From Numida meleagris (taxonomy: Eukaryota > Chordata > Aves > Galliformes > Numididae): 64,000 bases of DNA. The stretch lies in the NCBI RefSeq assembly GCF_002078875.1, contig NC_034414.1:35858826-35922825 (forward strand), given 5' to 3'. This document shows, piece after piece, positions 11,570 to 23,310 of this stretch (the first letter of the stretch is position 1; each line of letters begins with the position of its first letter). Position numbers and translations under genes: made by a program. The notes under the pieces were generated by a model. It had not been told where the DNA came from. It saw nothing but the letters and a program-made list of their open reading frames with translations, and made no database searches.

Positions 11570-12340
11570 ACATCAGGGTCCTGCACTTTGGCCACAACAA
11601 CCCCAGGCAATGCTCCGGGCTTGGGGCAAAGTGGTTGGAAGATTGTGAGGAAGAAACAGACCTGGGGGTATTGGTCAGCGCTCGGCTGAGCATGAGCCAG
11701 CAGTGTGCCCAGGTGGCCAAGAAGGCCAATGGCATCCTGGCTTGTATCAGAAATAGTGTTGCCAGTAGGAGTAGGGAAGTAATTGTCCCTCTGTACTCAG
11801 CACTGGTGAGGCTGCACCTCAAGTACTGCGTCCAGTTTTGGGCCCCTCACTGCAAGAAAGACATTGGGGCCCTGGAGCATGTTCAGAGGAGGGTGATGAA
11901 GCTGGTGAGGGGTCTGGAGCACAGGCCTTATGAGGTGCAGCTGAGAAAGCTGGGATTGTTCAGTCTGGAGAAGAGGAGGCTCAGGGGGGACCTTATCTCT
12001 CCCTGTAACTACCTGAAGGGAAGTTGTGGTGAGCTGGGGGTCAGCCTCTTCTCTCTTGTAACTAGTGACAGGATGAGGGGGAATGGCCTCAGGTTGCGCC
12101 AGGGGAGATTTAGGCTGGACGTTAGGAAATACTGCTTTTCTGCAAGAGTGGTCAGGTGCTGGAATGGGCTGCCCAGGGAAGTGTTTGAGTCACCAGCCCT
12201 GGAGGCATTCAAGAAACATTTAGATATAGCGTTGAGAGACATGGTTTAGTAGGGTTATTGGTGGTAGGTGGATGGTTGGAGTGGATGATCTTGTAGGTCT
12301 TTTCCAACCTTCCTAGTTCTACGATTCTATGATTCTATGA
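11570..12340 (+). mobile_element. CR1 retrotransposon 3' part with open ORF2 C-terminus
   Basis: A 231-codon open frame (11554-12249) encodes the conserved C-terminal region of CR1 ORF2, downstream of the reverse-transcriptase motifs. Recognisable words include [19 protein letters not shown] and [12 protein letters not shown] short 3' UTR follows (TAGGTCTTTTCCAACCTTCC) and then the tail ATTCTATGATTCTATGA ending at 12340. The 5' part is absent, as is usual for CR1 truncated during reverse transcription. The intact frame suggests a fairly recent insertion, but without the RT and endonuclease domains it cannot be active. The start is placed where CR1 resemblance begins and is approximate. Confidence 0.9.
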
Positions 12341-14644
12341 TCAGTGCCCAAAGCTCAGATTAATTTCCATTCTCTGATAATCTGGTGGCGAAAAATTACT
12401 TAACAGTCCCAGGAAGTCCTTTGATGCATTACAGGAAGAAAGGTCACCTTAATCCCTTCTGTAATACTAGAATGACCATTATTAAATGAATCACTTAAGT
12501 TCACTACATACAAAATTAGCAACTAATGGAAAACTGATTTCAGAATTTCAGCTATAGAGCAAACTCTTTTGTGTCTGTTGTTCTTAAATATTATTGTATA
12601 ATGCCTATGAGCAGCAACTAGATACAGTGTGTATTGTGGTAGTCTGTAAATTGTAGTATGAAGAATTTGGAGTTTTGCCTCACACAGCAGGTTTTTGATT
12701 TTTTTGCAAAGAGATTGGATTTTTGTCTTGTACTACATACATTTGTTCCCATGTGCTAATGTGGATTCCCATTATGTCTGCAGGTGCTCTGAAGACAGAG
12801 AGCACATAGTGAGATCAGACCTCAGAAAAGGCATTGGTGATTTCAGTTTGTTTTCCCCTTACAACATGAAACTTTTGGAGACACGAGTTTTTATGAGTAA
12901 ATTGTAGTTTTCATTTCTGATTGAATAGAAAGAAACATACCTATGCTGTCCTAGGAACAGGAAGATCACCAGGCTGAGTCTCAGGCACTGTCAGATTCTT
13001 TTTCCTCTCCTTCTATGTGGAGGAGCACAGTAGATCTTTTGCAGGCAAATTACTTCCAGCTTTGCCTTTTGGTTCTCTGGAAGGTAAGGCCAAAGCCATC
13101 TAACAGATTGGAATGTGGACTAGTAGCCAAGAGCCCATTCATTGCTAGGGGCAGTCAGAATGAATGAGTTAGTGGGCACCTGTACAGCTCTACTTTCCCG
13201 TGAGTTCTTAGGCTCCCAGCTGTACTCTGTATTACATCTGCTGAAAAATGTTTTAATTTGGGGGTAAAAAAAAATCTTTTTGTTGTTGTATGGTGGGAAT
13301 GTACCTGAACTGTTGTATGTTTGAAGATGACTATTTAATCAAAGAAGGTGGGTATTTGAGGTGTTCTGTTCTTTATTTCTGTGAAGTAAAATGTCTAAAG
13401 AACAGTTCACTTTCAGTTTGATGGTATTATAATTATTTTCATGGCATATAGCATCAGTGAAAAACCATTGCACAATTTGAAAAACAGTAATTATGCCTTT
13501 TCCTTTTGAATTTCAGGGAACATATACTATCATATTCATTTTTACACACAGATTTGAATTATTAAAATACAGAACATTTTTATAATGGGAAGATAGAGTT
13601 ATTTGTATTAATTAGATTGTCAACTTTTCAGTGGCAGTTGTCTGACAGAAATCCTAATCTGTGTTTAAACAGAAGTGTATGAACTTCAAATCACATTAAG
13701 CTCAATGTTAAAATTTCCCTTGATTGATCATTGTAAGACAATGCTGATCAAGGTCTTTGGGAAGTTACTTAACACTGCTCATTTTATTCTTTTCCCAGTC
13801 AGGTTATACAGGTGGTCACACTAACCTGAGATTTGTTGAAGTAAAAGGAGCTTAACATTTTTAAATTTAGGTTTCAGGCTCATGAACTCATAGTACAGAC
13901 ACTAGTAGCAAACTGAAATGAAAAGGAAAGAAAATGTATTGGTTCTTTCCTGTAAACTGCATCTTCACTATCAAACCTCATAACTATTATTCCTCACTAA
14001 TGCAAATTTTCTGGTCATACAAGGAGTGAAAACTCAGTAGATTAGTATTTTTATTTTTATTAGTAGAGACAAGGCCTTAGCCCTTGGCACAAATTACCAA
14101 TTTCACCACCTGTGATATTGTTTTGTTGGAAGTATGTTTGTTGCAATAACAGAATTAGTGCCATAAAGAGAGAATATTTTGCATTCATGAATTAAATCTC
14201 TGCTGTCAAATTCTGAGAAAAATAAATGTGGGAACAGGAAAGCAGAAAAATGTACTCGTTCCTTTTCTTATTACTTGCTGAGAGGTCTTACAGAGGAAAC
14301 AAGGACAAGGTTGTGAGCATCCCACAAATTTTCTAATGTGTAAAGTTCTTAATTGTCATGTTAGGGTCCCAATGCACATGATTGGTAATGGATTCAATCT
14401 TCAATTTATTCCTCACTCTTGTCTTGTTTTTCTGTATCTTTGACACCTTGAGAAACAGTGTGATGCAGACACTTCAAGACAGCCTCATTATCAAAAACAA
14501 AAAACCTCGAACCCTACAACACTTGTTAGAATCTTTGCATAAGGTGGTGCTCACATGAGGAGCGAAATCTCTTGATGGCCAGGTGAATTTCTGTTACAAG
14601 TGTTCTTTGTAACAGATTTTGTAAAAAATCTTCAGCTTAAATTG

Positions 14645-14965
14645 CTACACTTCTCCAAACTGTTGTTGTTGGTAATTCTTATATCTGACTTGGCAAGATT
14701 GTCTACCCCAGATGTTAATCAGTGCTTTGAAGCATGTATGTAATGCCTGTGTATTGGCCAATGTCCAACAGGAGCTGCATGAAGGAGTCTCTGGGGCTGT
14801 CTGAAGGTCCCACAGTGAGAGCTCCTGAAGCACTTCTGTGAAGGCAGTGAGACACTCCAACAGTTGCCTCTTTTCAGGTTGGTCTGTTGTCCCCAGTCAG
14901 CCTGTTATCTCATCTGTGCAGAGACTAGCTGGTGATGTCCTGGGCCACCTGAGGAATTAATGGCT
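14645..14965 (-). mobile_element. Fragment of dispersed LTR-like repeat (same family as 48702-49486)
   Basis: Blocks such as TGTCCCCAGTCAGC, TGCAGAGACTAG and GGAATTAATGGCTGAG recur in the same order in 49170-49400, with substitutions. This copy lacks the TATA/AATAAA end, so it is a partial copy. Family name unknown. Orientation is assigned from the better copy. Confidence 0.55.
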
Positions 14966-16097
14966 GAGTACACTGTATGTGCACACAAACATAGTTCTGA
15001 TACTCAAATACATGACAATTATTAACCATAGGACACACTGAATTTTCATTCTCATATCACAGTTACAACTTAAATCCCACAGAATGTCCCACGATGAATA
15101 ACCATGAGGTTTGACAACTATGAATTTTCCTACAGATTGAAAGGTAGTCTACAGGTAGGATAAGGTGTGCCAAAACAGGCAATCTTCGTGGATAGTTTTC
15201 ATTGCAAATTTGAAAGCCTATCTCCCTGATTTTCAACAGGCATTCCTATATACTTTGTTTTAGGTAGCACTAAACATGAAGCTATCAGTGAAAATATGCT
15301 CTCACAGACCCCTGAAATAGTGAAGAAACTTATTATTTCAGTTTTATGGGTCTTCACCATGGAGTAATGTCAGTGAAAATGGTGACACAGAAATCAGTTC
15401 TTATCAAAACCAGTATCCTGAAGGCAGCTCATGAGAGAAAAGCACCTATCTAGATGGGTACTGCTGCACTTGTGAAACCAGATAGACTTTCCTTACTAGC
15501 CCAACAAATAATAATTCAGTATGTTGCTCTTGAATATTTTAGTATGCTAAAGTGACCATTTACTCCTCTTTATTAACAAAGCTTCAATGTTTTAGCACAG
15601 TAAAGAAGTAAGATAGCAAATAAGGAAATCTGAGGAATCTCAGAGGAAAAGGTTTAAGTGAAAGGCACTGTAAAATAGATATGTTCACTGAGACCTGGGA
15701 TTTTTATCTCTGAATTCTTAAGTTTTCTGTTTGTTTTTTAGTAGTACTTTGTTTTTTTGTTTTGCTCTTGATAGTTTCCAAACGGTGCAGCATTGGTCTG
15801 CTTTTATGTGTATTTTGCCCAAAGCCATTTCTGTGTCATGTCACACAGATAACTAGATAATATAAGACTTCTTTAAGGAAATACCACAAATGAAGTTTAT
15901 TTGCTCAAACTTTTTAATCTTTCTTGTATTATTAATAGATGTTGACAAGCCATTTTTATTTTTTTTAAATATACGTTAGTGGAGTTAAAATTAGTTAGAA
16001 ATTTGGAACCAGTAGTCAGGCATTTTTATCCTAAAATTCTTCTTCTGCAAACCTTCTGTAAATTAATGTTCTGAAACACTGAGTATAGGCAATGCTT

Positions 16098-16127
16098 TAT
16101 ATATATATATAAATGACTATATATATA
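16098..16127. repeat. (TA)n microsatellite, two short runs
   Basis: Seven TA units (16098-16111) and five TA units (16118-16127) are separated by AATGAC. Ordinary simple repeat. Confidence 0.85.
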
Positions 16128-16509
16128 GAATGATAGATTTTTGGTTCTTGAAAATAATCTGAAGAATGGTAGATGTTCCCATGATTATGTACTTACTTTC
16201 AAATTGTTTGTTGCCTCTTGCTGTTCTGAGTAGGACTGTGGCTATAACCTCCCTGCATTTAAATTTGCAGTTTGCAGCAGGACAGGTGTTTCACTTTACT
16301 CTCATTGCAGCTGTGGATGTATGCTGTCCTTAAAAAAGATGGCAACTAGTGGATTACTGTTCCTTTAAGACAGCACAAAGTGGTTTGCCTCTCATTGAAG
16401 AATGGGAGATGATGGCCTCCTTAAAAAAAATGCATTGTTTGTACCAAGATTTTTTGTTTGTTTGCCTTAGGCAGAAGTATATGTTCTGTTTAATTGAAAC
16501 TTAAAGGTA

Positions 16510-16568
16510 TCATAGAATCATAGAATGGTTTGGGTTGGAAGAGACCTTTAAGATTCATTTAATCATGC
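16510..16568 (-). mobile_element. CR1 3'-tail fragment
   Basis: ATCATAGAATCATAGAATGG followed by TTTGGGTTGGAAGAGACCTT is the complement of the extreme CR1 3' end. Only about 60 bp remain. Confidence 0.85.
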
Positions 16569-18059
16569 AGAAAGTATCATTAATATTTCAAAACAAATTA
16601 TAAATTGATTCACTCCAGCATTTACTTTTCTTCTGAATAGGAAGTTTGTCATCCCCTTTCTTTAAAAAACCAAGTTCTTCTTAAAGTATGTGGATTTTGA
16701 GAACGTCATCTAAAGGGAAACAGAACAAAAGTTTTCCTGTATCCAATAGAAATATTTATGGCATCGTGTCTTGTCACTTTCTTAGCTGTAAACAGCAAAC
16801 ACTTTCATACAGAAAATAGGTTGCATTTTTGCCTTTAAGAAATTGTGTTGGTAATATAAAGAAGCTTCTGTGCTTTTTCATGATAACTGATCATCTTATT
16901 GCAAGAAGTCTGCTACATCTGAAAAGAAATATCATTCTTATCTCCCTGGAAAATGTTCTTTCCTGAAAAACATCAGTTTAGAGAAGTATTAAATACCTGT
17001 TCTCATTGAAATTGATGTTAAATACACATGCCTTGGGCTAATCTACTGGCTGTCTTTGTGGTAGCACTAGTAACAGTAGTTTTATTAAAGGTATTAAAGC
17101 CTCTGAAATGACTAAGTTATGTACTGTTTTTTTCCTGTATGGGCATTTCTGATGTCCATAGCAGCCAATGTAGATTTTTTCCTCAAAATATACAACAGCA
17201 TCTGCAAGATGATTATGATAAAGAGTTGGAGCACCATGACTGGACAAATCTCTTGCTTCTCTAAGGACTTAGCTTTAAATCTGTTTGACCTACTATTAGT
17301 TGCAGTTTCTGAATGTCATGCTGTTACCATGAAGTGTCTTCTGTGCATGCAATGGTTTCTGAATGTGTGTCATTTTATATAGGAGGCAGTCTGTAGAACG
17401 TACCAGTCAGAGATAAAAACTGAAACAAGCAGTTTTCAAATAACACATGAAAATAGAAGGACTTAATTGGAAGTCAGAAATGAACCTTAAACAAAGGGAA
17501 TGCATGTATATTTTCAGTTGTATTATTTAACTTACAAAATCTGGAAACAAAATAACCTTTGTGTAAGCTTTTCTGTTTTCTGAGTGAAAGTGAGAACATC
17601 AGAACTAAATGTTGTTGTCATTTAATGCACTCAGCTGTACAGTTCAGAGCCAGAGTACGCACAGTTGCTGACAGTGGGAAAAATATAGGTTTCAAAACAG
17701 TTTAGATTGTTCTTTTCAACTAGAGCATCTTGTGAGTTTTTGGGAAGGAAAAAAAAAACTCTTAAGAAAATTCAGATCTATATCCTGCTATTGACAGTGC
17801 TGTTGTGCTGACCAACACAGAAATACTGCATTTGATCTAAAGCTCTTTTCCGGTAAGGTAATGCAATGAAGAACTGGCACGTATGTTTTCTCTGTAAGGA
17901 GAAGTGAGTGACGCTTTTCCTCCCAGCACCTCAGGAACAGGAGAACTGTTGTGAGGGAGATGTGTTATTACCATGTGTGTTTCATGAAGGAAGGAAATGC
18001 CCATTTTCTGTCCTGTATTCTTGCTAACTGCTATTGCCATAATTTGTTCCCACTCAGGA

Positions 18060-18103
18060 GCAAACCAGTAGCTTTTTTGGACTCCTTTGTGCAAACCAGT
18101 AGC
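18060..18103 (+). repeat. 13-bp direct repeat, 31-bp period
   Basis: GCAAACCAGTAGC occurs at 18060-18072 and again at 18091-18103. It may be a small local duplication; no function implied. Confidence 0.7.
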
Positions 18104-19202
18104 ATAAGCAATAATTTCTCTGTCATTTTCCCAGAGTCTGAATGGCTTGAATACTGTTAAGGGTACCACTTTTTTTTTTTTTTTTCCAAAACCTGTTGTC
18201 CAAATTTGTGGACGCTTAACCCTGTATAGGTGCTTTGTACAGCTGTGAAGAAAAAAGGAAATTGTACCTACTTATTTTATTGATGGGTTCAGGCCTCCCC
18301 AGCACTCCTTTTCTTCTCTTTGCTGCCAACGCAGATTTCCACAGTTGTGCATGAGAGGGCCATAGGATGCCATAATAAAAGTGGTCCCTATTATCTGGGC
18401 CCATCTGTATCCCATTAGTTGTGTTATGGTTTACACATACAGAGCACAGGAAGTGTCTTATTTGAGAGGGGTGGGGTTGTTACTTAAAATGTTGGTGTTC
18501 TTGTTTATGCATCTATCTGAATTACGTATCTGTGGAGTGAAGAACATACAGTATTTCACTGTAGTTCTGACTTAAAAGCTTTATAGCAATTGTAGAATAG
18601 TCTTGGAATGACAACTTGATAATGGTCTTTACATTAATTTATCAATGTAACAACTTTTGAAACACCTTTAGGAAAAAAAACCACAACACTTCAGTTTGAA
18701 AAGAATGTTTATTTTATTAATAGGCTGCATAATGATTATGTAGGAACTCAGTTGTAATTTACGTCTATTAAAATGTATGCTGTTGCTTGTAGTTTTAGTA
18801 TGCTGGTGTCATCAATGTAGATGTAGTCTGAAAATTGTTTTCAAAGTGGATTGAAATCTATTTTAAGAAAAATATCTGAGATTGAAAATCATTAAAAGAA
18901 TGTCGGACCAGGATCTCTAAGGACAACCAAGTACACTTGATGCAACATTTAAAGTATATTTTTTTCAGTTACTTCCCAAGAGCTATGGTCTACTCCTGTG
19001 GGTTCTCGGCTATGTTTCTCAAAGGCAAAATATCATTCACACTTTAAGTACTGGAAGTAATATAATTGCCATCTGTGTTTTGGTATTTGAAACGCCAAAG
19101 ATGTCAATAGAAATATAGGAATTTCAGAACATGAATGGAGGTTGTGATTGGTAAATTTTTCTCTTTGCATCTCCTATGGATTTATTTTTCATTTCTTAAT
19201 TT

Positions 19203-19559
19203 TAGACAGGTATTGGGTTAATAATTTGATGCAACGTCTGAGGCACAGACTCAGATGTGAACGATCCAAATCGTTTATTACAGGTTCTCACATCCCTTAT
19301 ATACATTCACAAGTTTTTTCTTTTAACTTTCCCACCCACCTCTACATGTCAACAAAGCGTTCCACAAACACTCCTTAACCGTGCAGGCAGGCGCTTATCC
19401 AATCAGAGCCACAAGTCATTCCTTTTGCTTTTCTCTTCTGGAGATGTCCTCGGTTCCCTGCCTTGCCTTCTCATGTTGTTTATCTTGCTCTGTAGCTTCT
19501 GTTCTGAATAGTTTTTCTTCAGTTCCCGCAATTTGGAATCTCACGTATTTTATTAGACA
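19203..19559 (-). mobile_element. Probable solo LTR of an endogenous retrovirus-like element
   Basis: On the minus strand the order is LTR-like. An ATTGG/CCAAT site (plus-strand CCAAT at 19399-19403) is followed by TATATAA (19297-19303) and then AATAAA (19274-19279), with a GT-rich stretch after it. Spacing fits U3-R-U5. No gag, pol or env remnant adjoins it, so it would be a solo LTR. TTAGACA occurs at both edges (19202-19208 and 19553-19559), which may be a 7-bp duplication or chance. Clear TG...CA ends are not certain, so the boundaries are approximate. Confidence 0.6.
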
Positions 19560-20526
19560 AATTTTGCTAAGGAGGCATCAATCTTTAAATTGCACAAAAA
19601 ATTTTCTCTGCAGATATATAAAAAGAAAATTATATCTGTTTTATATTCCCATGATATTTTAATACAACCAAAATCCTTCAAGGATTATTCTAAAACTAGT
19701 GTTTTTAGTTCCAAGGTGTGCCTTTTGGTCTGTAAGTTAGTAATTTTATATTTAAATAGTATATACCTATGTGTTGGTTAGTTTTTTTCCCCTTAGTAAC
19801 TCCATATTTGCAAAGGCTATTGTGCCCCATGAATTTATCTTTGGGTTGTAAAACTCTTTTTTCATGTTTGGCCTTTTTCTGCATGTGGCAGGACAACGTA
19901 ACATAAACATACTTCGTTTAAGTAGTTCCTTTTGCAGGCAGTAGTTCTGCTGGTGGAAAAGATGTACTTAGAAACATCTGAGATCAACAGTCAAATGTCA
20001 TCTTGATGGAAAAAGGAGCCAGAAGACAGTGACTTTTGACTATTTCCTGAGTGTCTCTAGAAGACCAGAAATGATCAAGGACAGTTATCCAGGGTGGACT
20101 AGTTAGATGTGTGGTTCACCCTACTTATGACCATTTTGTCCATTTGATTTCCTGCCTTTGTGCTTCCATCTCTTGTTGTCTGTCGATAATAAAGTAAGAC
20201 TTGATTTGGGAAGCCATAAGTTAACGTTTTATTTAAAATATGTATTATGTAGACAGGCAATAACAAATAGAAATTTATGTAGTGAAACTCAAAAAAGAGA
20301 GTTGGCAGCAGAAAAATTTGCATGAGCTTAGAATATGAAATATTGACATATCTGCTAAAATAGCCTCTATGATTTCTAAACTAAATCAGCAAAAAAACTT
20401 GTAGAGTTGCAGTGACTGTCCTCTTTTTGACATCTAAAACTATGCATTCAAAACTTGGGTAAATTACAAGTGATGACAAATTCAAGGAGGAATGAGAAAC
20501 AGAAATTGGGGGTCCTAAGGTATTTA

Positions 20527-20812
20527 CACAGAATTGTGGGGTTTGGAAGGGACCTCTGGAGATCAGCTAGTCCAACCGCCTTCTAAAGCAGGTTGCCTAC
20601 AGTAGGTCGCACAGGAAAATGTCCAGGTGGGTCTTGAATATCTCCAGAAAAGGAGTCTCCACCACCTCTTTGGGCAGTCTGTTCCAGTGCTCTATCACCT
20701 TCAAAGTGAAGAAGTTTTTTTCTTATGTTCACGTCGAGCTGCCTGTGTTACAATTTGTGCCTGTTGCCCCTTGTCCTATTGCTGGGCACCAAATAACACA
20801 GCCTGGCCCCTT
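20527..20812 (-). mobile_element. CR1 retrotransposon 3'-end fragment
   Basis: The plus strand shows the complement of the CR1 3' region: GGTTTGGAAGGGACCTCTGG, then AGTCCAACCGCCTTC, then GGGCAGTCTGTTCCAGTGCT, ending near CCTTGTCCTATTGCTGGGCA. About 285 bp; the 3' octamer tail is nearly lost. Confidence 0.88.
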
Positions 20813-21099
20813 TAGATGTTTATTTCAGAGTACGAAAACAGTTGTATTCCCATTTAAGAGGTAACAAAGGGGCAAAACATTGATTTCCTAATACTGTAAT
20901 GACAGAGGCTGTGAACAGAGAAAAGAGGTGAGGTGGTTTCACAAAAATGAAAGTTATTACTCAACTACTGGGAATAGAGTCTGCCCTTTTGTACGTAGCA
21001 TATGGCCAGTTAGAAACTGAAAGACTTGGAAATGAAAGAACTTAGGCTATTGCACTGTCAGCCCACTGCATTGCAGGCCTCACTCCTGCATTTTCTGCA

Positions 21100-21300
21100 G
21101 TCAATATTTAAAGGTCTCCAGAGATCAGAGCTTTCACTGTTTCCCCTAGGAGATTATTACCCAGTCTAATAGATCTGGCTTTCAAGGGAAATTTCCCTTG
21201 TATTTATCTTAAATTTTCTCTCTCTTAATTTAATTCCATTAGTCCCATCTACTGTATCCTCTTGTAATGTACTGTGCTAACAAGTCGTCTTTCTGCTTGG
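21100..21300 (-). mobile_element. Diverged (old) CR1-like fragment
   Basis: The order of words resembles the complement of an old CR1 3' region: an ATTACCCAGTCTAATAG segment, TTTCAAGGGAAATTTCCC, CTTAATTTAATTCCATTAGT. It is much more diverged than the neighbouring CR1 copies. Boundaries are rough. Confidence 0.45.
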
Positions 21301-21310
21301 CGTTCAGGTT

Positions 21311-21395
21311 AGAATCATAGACTCACAGAATATCCAGAGTTAGAAGGAACCCACAAGGATCATTGAGTACAGCTCCTGGCTCCACACAACTTATG
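21311..21395 (-). mobile_element. CR1 3'-tail fragment
   Basis: AGAATCATAGACTCACAGAA is followed by a GAGTTAGAAGGAACCCACAA block and AGCTCCTGGCTCCACACAAC, the complement of a CR1 3' end. It abuts the older fragment at 21100-21300. Confidence 0.8.
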
Positions 21396-22916
21396 TTCAT
21401 GTAAATAAGATAGTGATATCACTTTCTCGTAATCATCATTTAGTTGGTCTTCTTTGTTTCTCATAGTCTTCTGCCATTTATACCTTTTAACACATTTTGC
21501 TTGCTCGTCACAAAACTTCCACCAATTTCTCTTTTTATAAATGTGCTTGGGCAAAAAGTACAGTCAGGACAAGTGAAAGTTCACTGAAAGCTGAAGTCAT
21601 TAGAGAAGTTCCTATAATTATCCCATACTGAATATTTTGACATACTAGTAGTAAACATTTTTTCTGTTGCCCTGAAGTTACTTTGTATTTACATAGCTTC
21701 AAACTGAATATGTATTGGATAGAGCACAGGTTGGTTACTTCCCAGTTCACAGAACAAATGTCATCAGAAGTTTGGTACTTTACTTCATACTAATGAAGTA
21801 CCTTAAATGTCTGTAGAACAAAGATGTGCCAGAAGTGCTTTTTTCAATAGACAGTGACAAATACCTGCAAAAGAGTTACAGAGATGACATACGTGAGCAT
21901 AGTAGTTCTCCAAAATTAATCAGCATGTTGGTTCACATTGTATGACCGTTGCCACACTGTCTAACTGTTAACAATTAGAATTGCTAGATTCTCACCCAAA
22001 ATATTCATTCAACTGTACTTAAATATACAAATCCTTATTCTAGTACTGTTGTGGTTTTCTCAAAAAATGTAAATAATTACTTGGCAATTTTAAATTAAGC
22101 TTAATATTTCAAATTCCAAAATATTAGGTCACAGATAATTTTAATTGTCTGTATCGTTGCTGTAAGAAATACATGCCTTGGTGATATTTTTCTCAAAAGT
22201 ATTTAAACACATAAAAAATATACCTCGAGAAAAAGAGATCTCAGTTGTACCCATGTAGACCACACATCTTAATATTACGATTGATTTGCAAGTTGAAATA
22301 TTTCTTTAGGTTCACTATCTTGATCTGGCAATAGGTGTAAACGCCTGTGTCATTTAAACTGTTCTATGTTTTTTAGGTTCACGTGATATGGAGTTGCTTA
22401 CATGTCTTTCAGAGACAGAAATTACACAAGAAATATTTAGAACATATGAATTTTTTTAAAAAAAGCATACGTTTATACAAAGTCTATGTATCTCTGGGAA
22501 TAAGAATATTTGTTGGTTGACTGTCCTTACTGAAGATAAGAGTAGGTGAAGACCCCAGCCATGTTTTACCAAACCATGGGGATTTATTAAGAACAGAGGG
22601 TTGTAAGACAGTGAAAGATTGCATATCAGGGCTCAATATGTACCTGTACAACAGAGTTTTCCAAATTTAAGTGTCTGCAGCCAGAAAATAAATCCTCGGG
22701 GGAACTTCAAATAAATATTTTTTTCAAATATTCTTGTCTGCAGTTGTACAGACAAATAAAATGTGAGGGAGAGATTTGGATATGTTGGGAATACCTTCTT
22801 TTTTTTGAGAACGGAGAACAGTTAAATGTAATTTTAAAAACCAGAAAGTCTCAGTGTGTTCAGAGACCAGTGTAGATCAGGAGATGCTGTTTTTCTCCCA
22901 TCATGGTTCTGGAGCA

Positions 22917-23310
22917 TTCACAGAATCACCAACGTTGGAAAAGACCTCCGAGATCATCTAGTCCAACTGTCCACCTACCACCAATATTTCCTCACTAAAC
23001 CATGTTCCTTAGTACCACATCTAAACATTTCTTGAACATCTCCAGGGACAGTGACTCCAGCACCTCCCTGGGCAGCCCATTCCAGTGCCTGACCACTCTT
23101 TGAGAGAAGAAATTTTTCCTAATGTCCAACCAGAATCTCCCATGGTGCAACTTGAGGCCCTCTAGTCCTATCACTAGTTACATGGGAGAAGAGGCCAACC
23201 TCCACCTCGCCACAACCTCCTTACCAGTAGTTGTAGAGAGCTATAAGATCTCCCTTTATCCTCCTCTTCTCCAGTTTCCTAAAACTCAGAGCTTGGCTTC
23301 ATTTTGTGAA
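22917..23310 (-). mobile_element. CR1 retrotransposon 3'-end fragment
   Basis: TCACAGAATCACCAACGTTG, AAAGACCTCCGAGATCATCT, GGGCAGCCCATTCCAGTGCC and CTCCTCTTCTCCAG appear in the order of a minus-strand CR1 3' end. It reaches into the C-terminal ORF2 region. About 390 bp, 5'-truncated. Confidence 0.9.
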
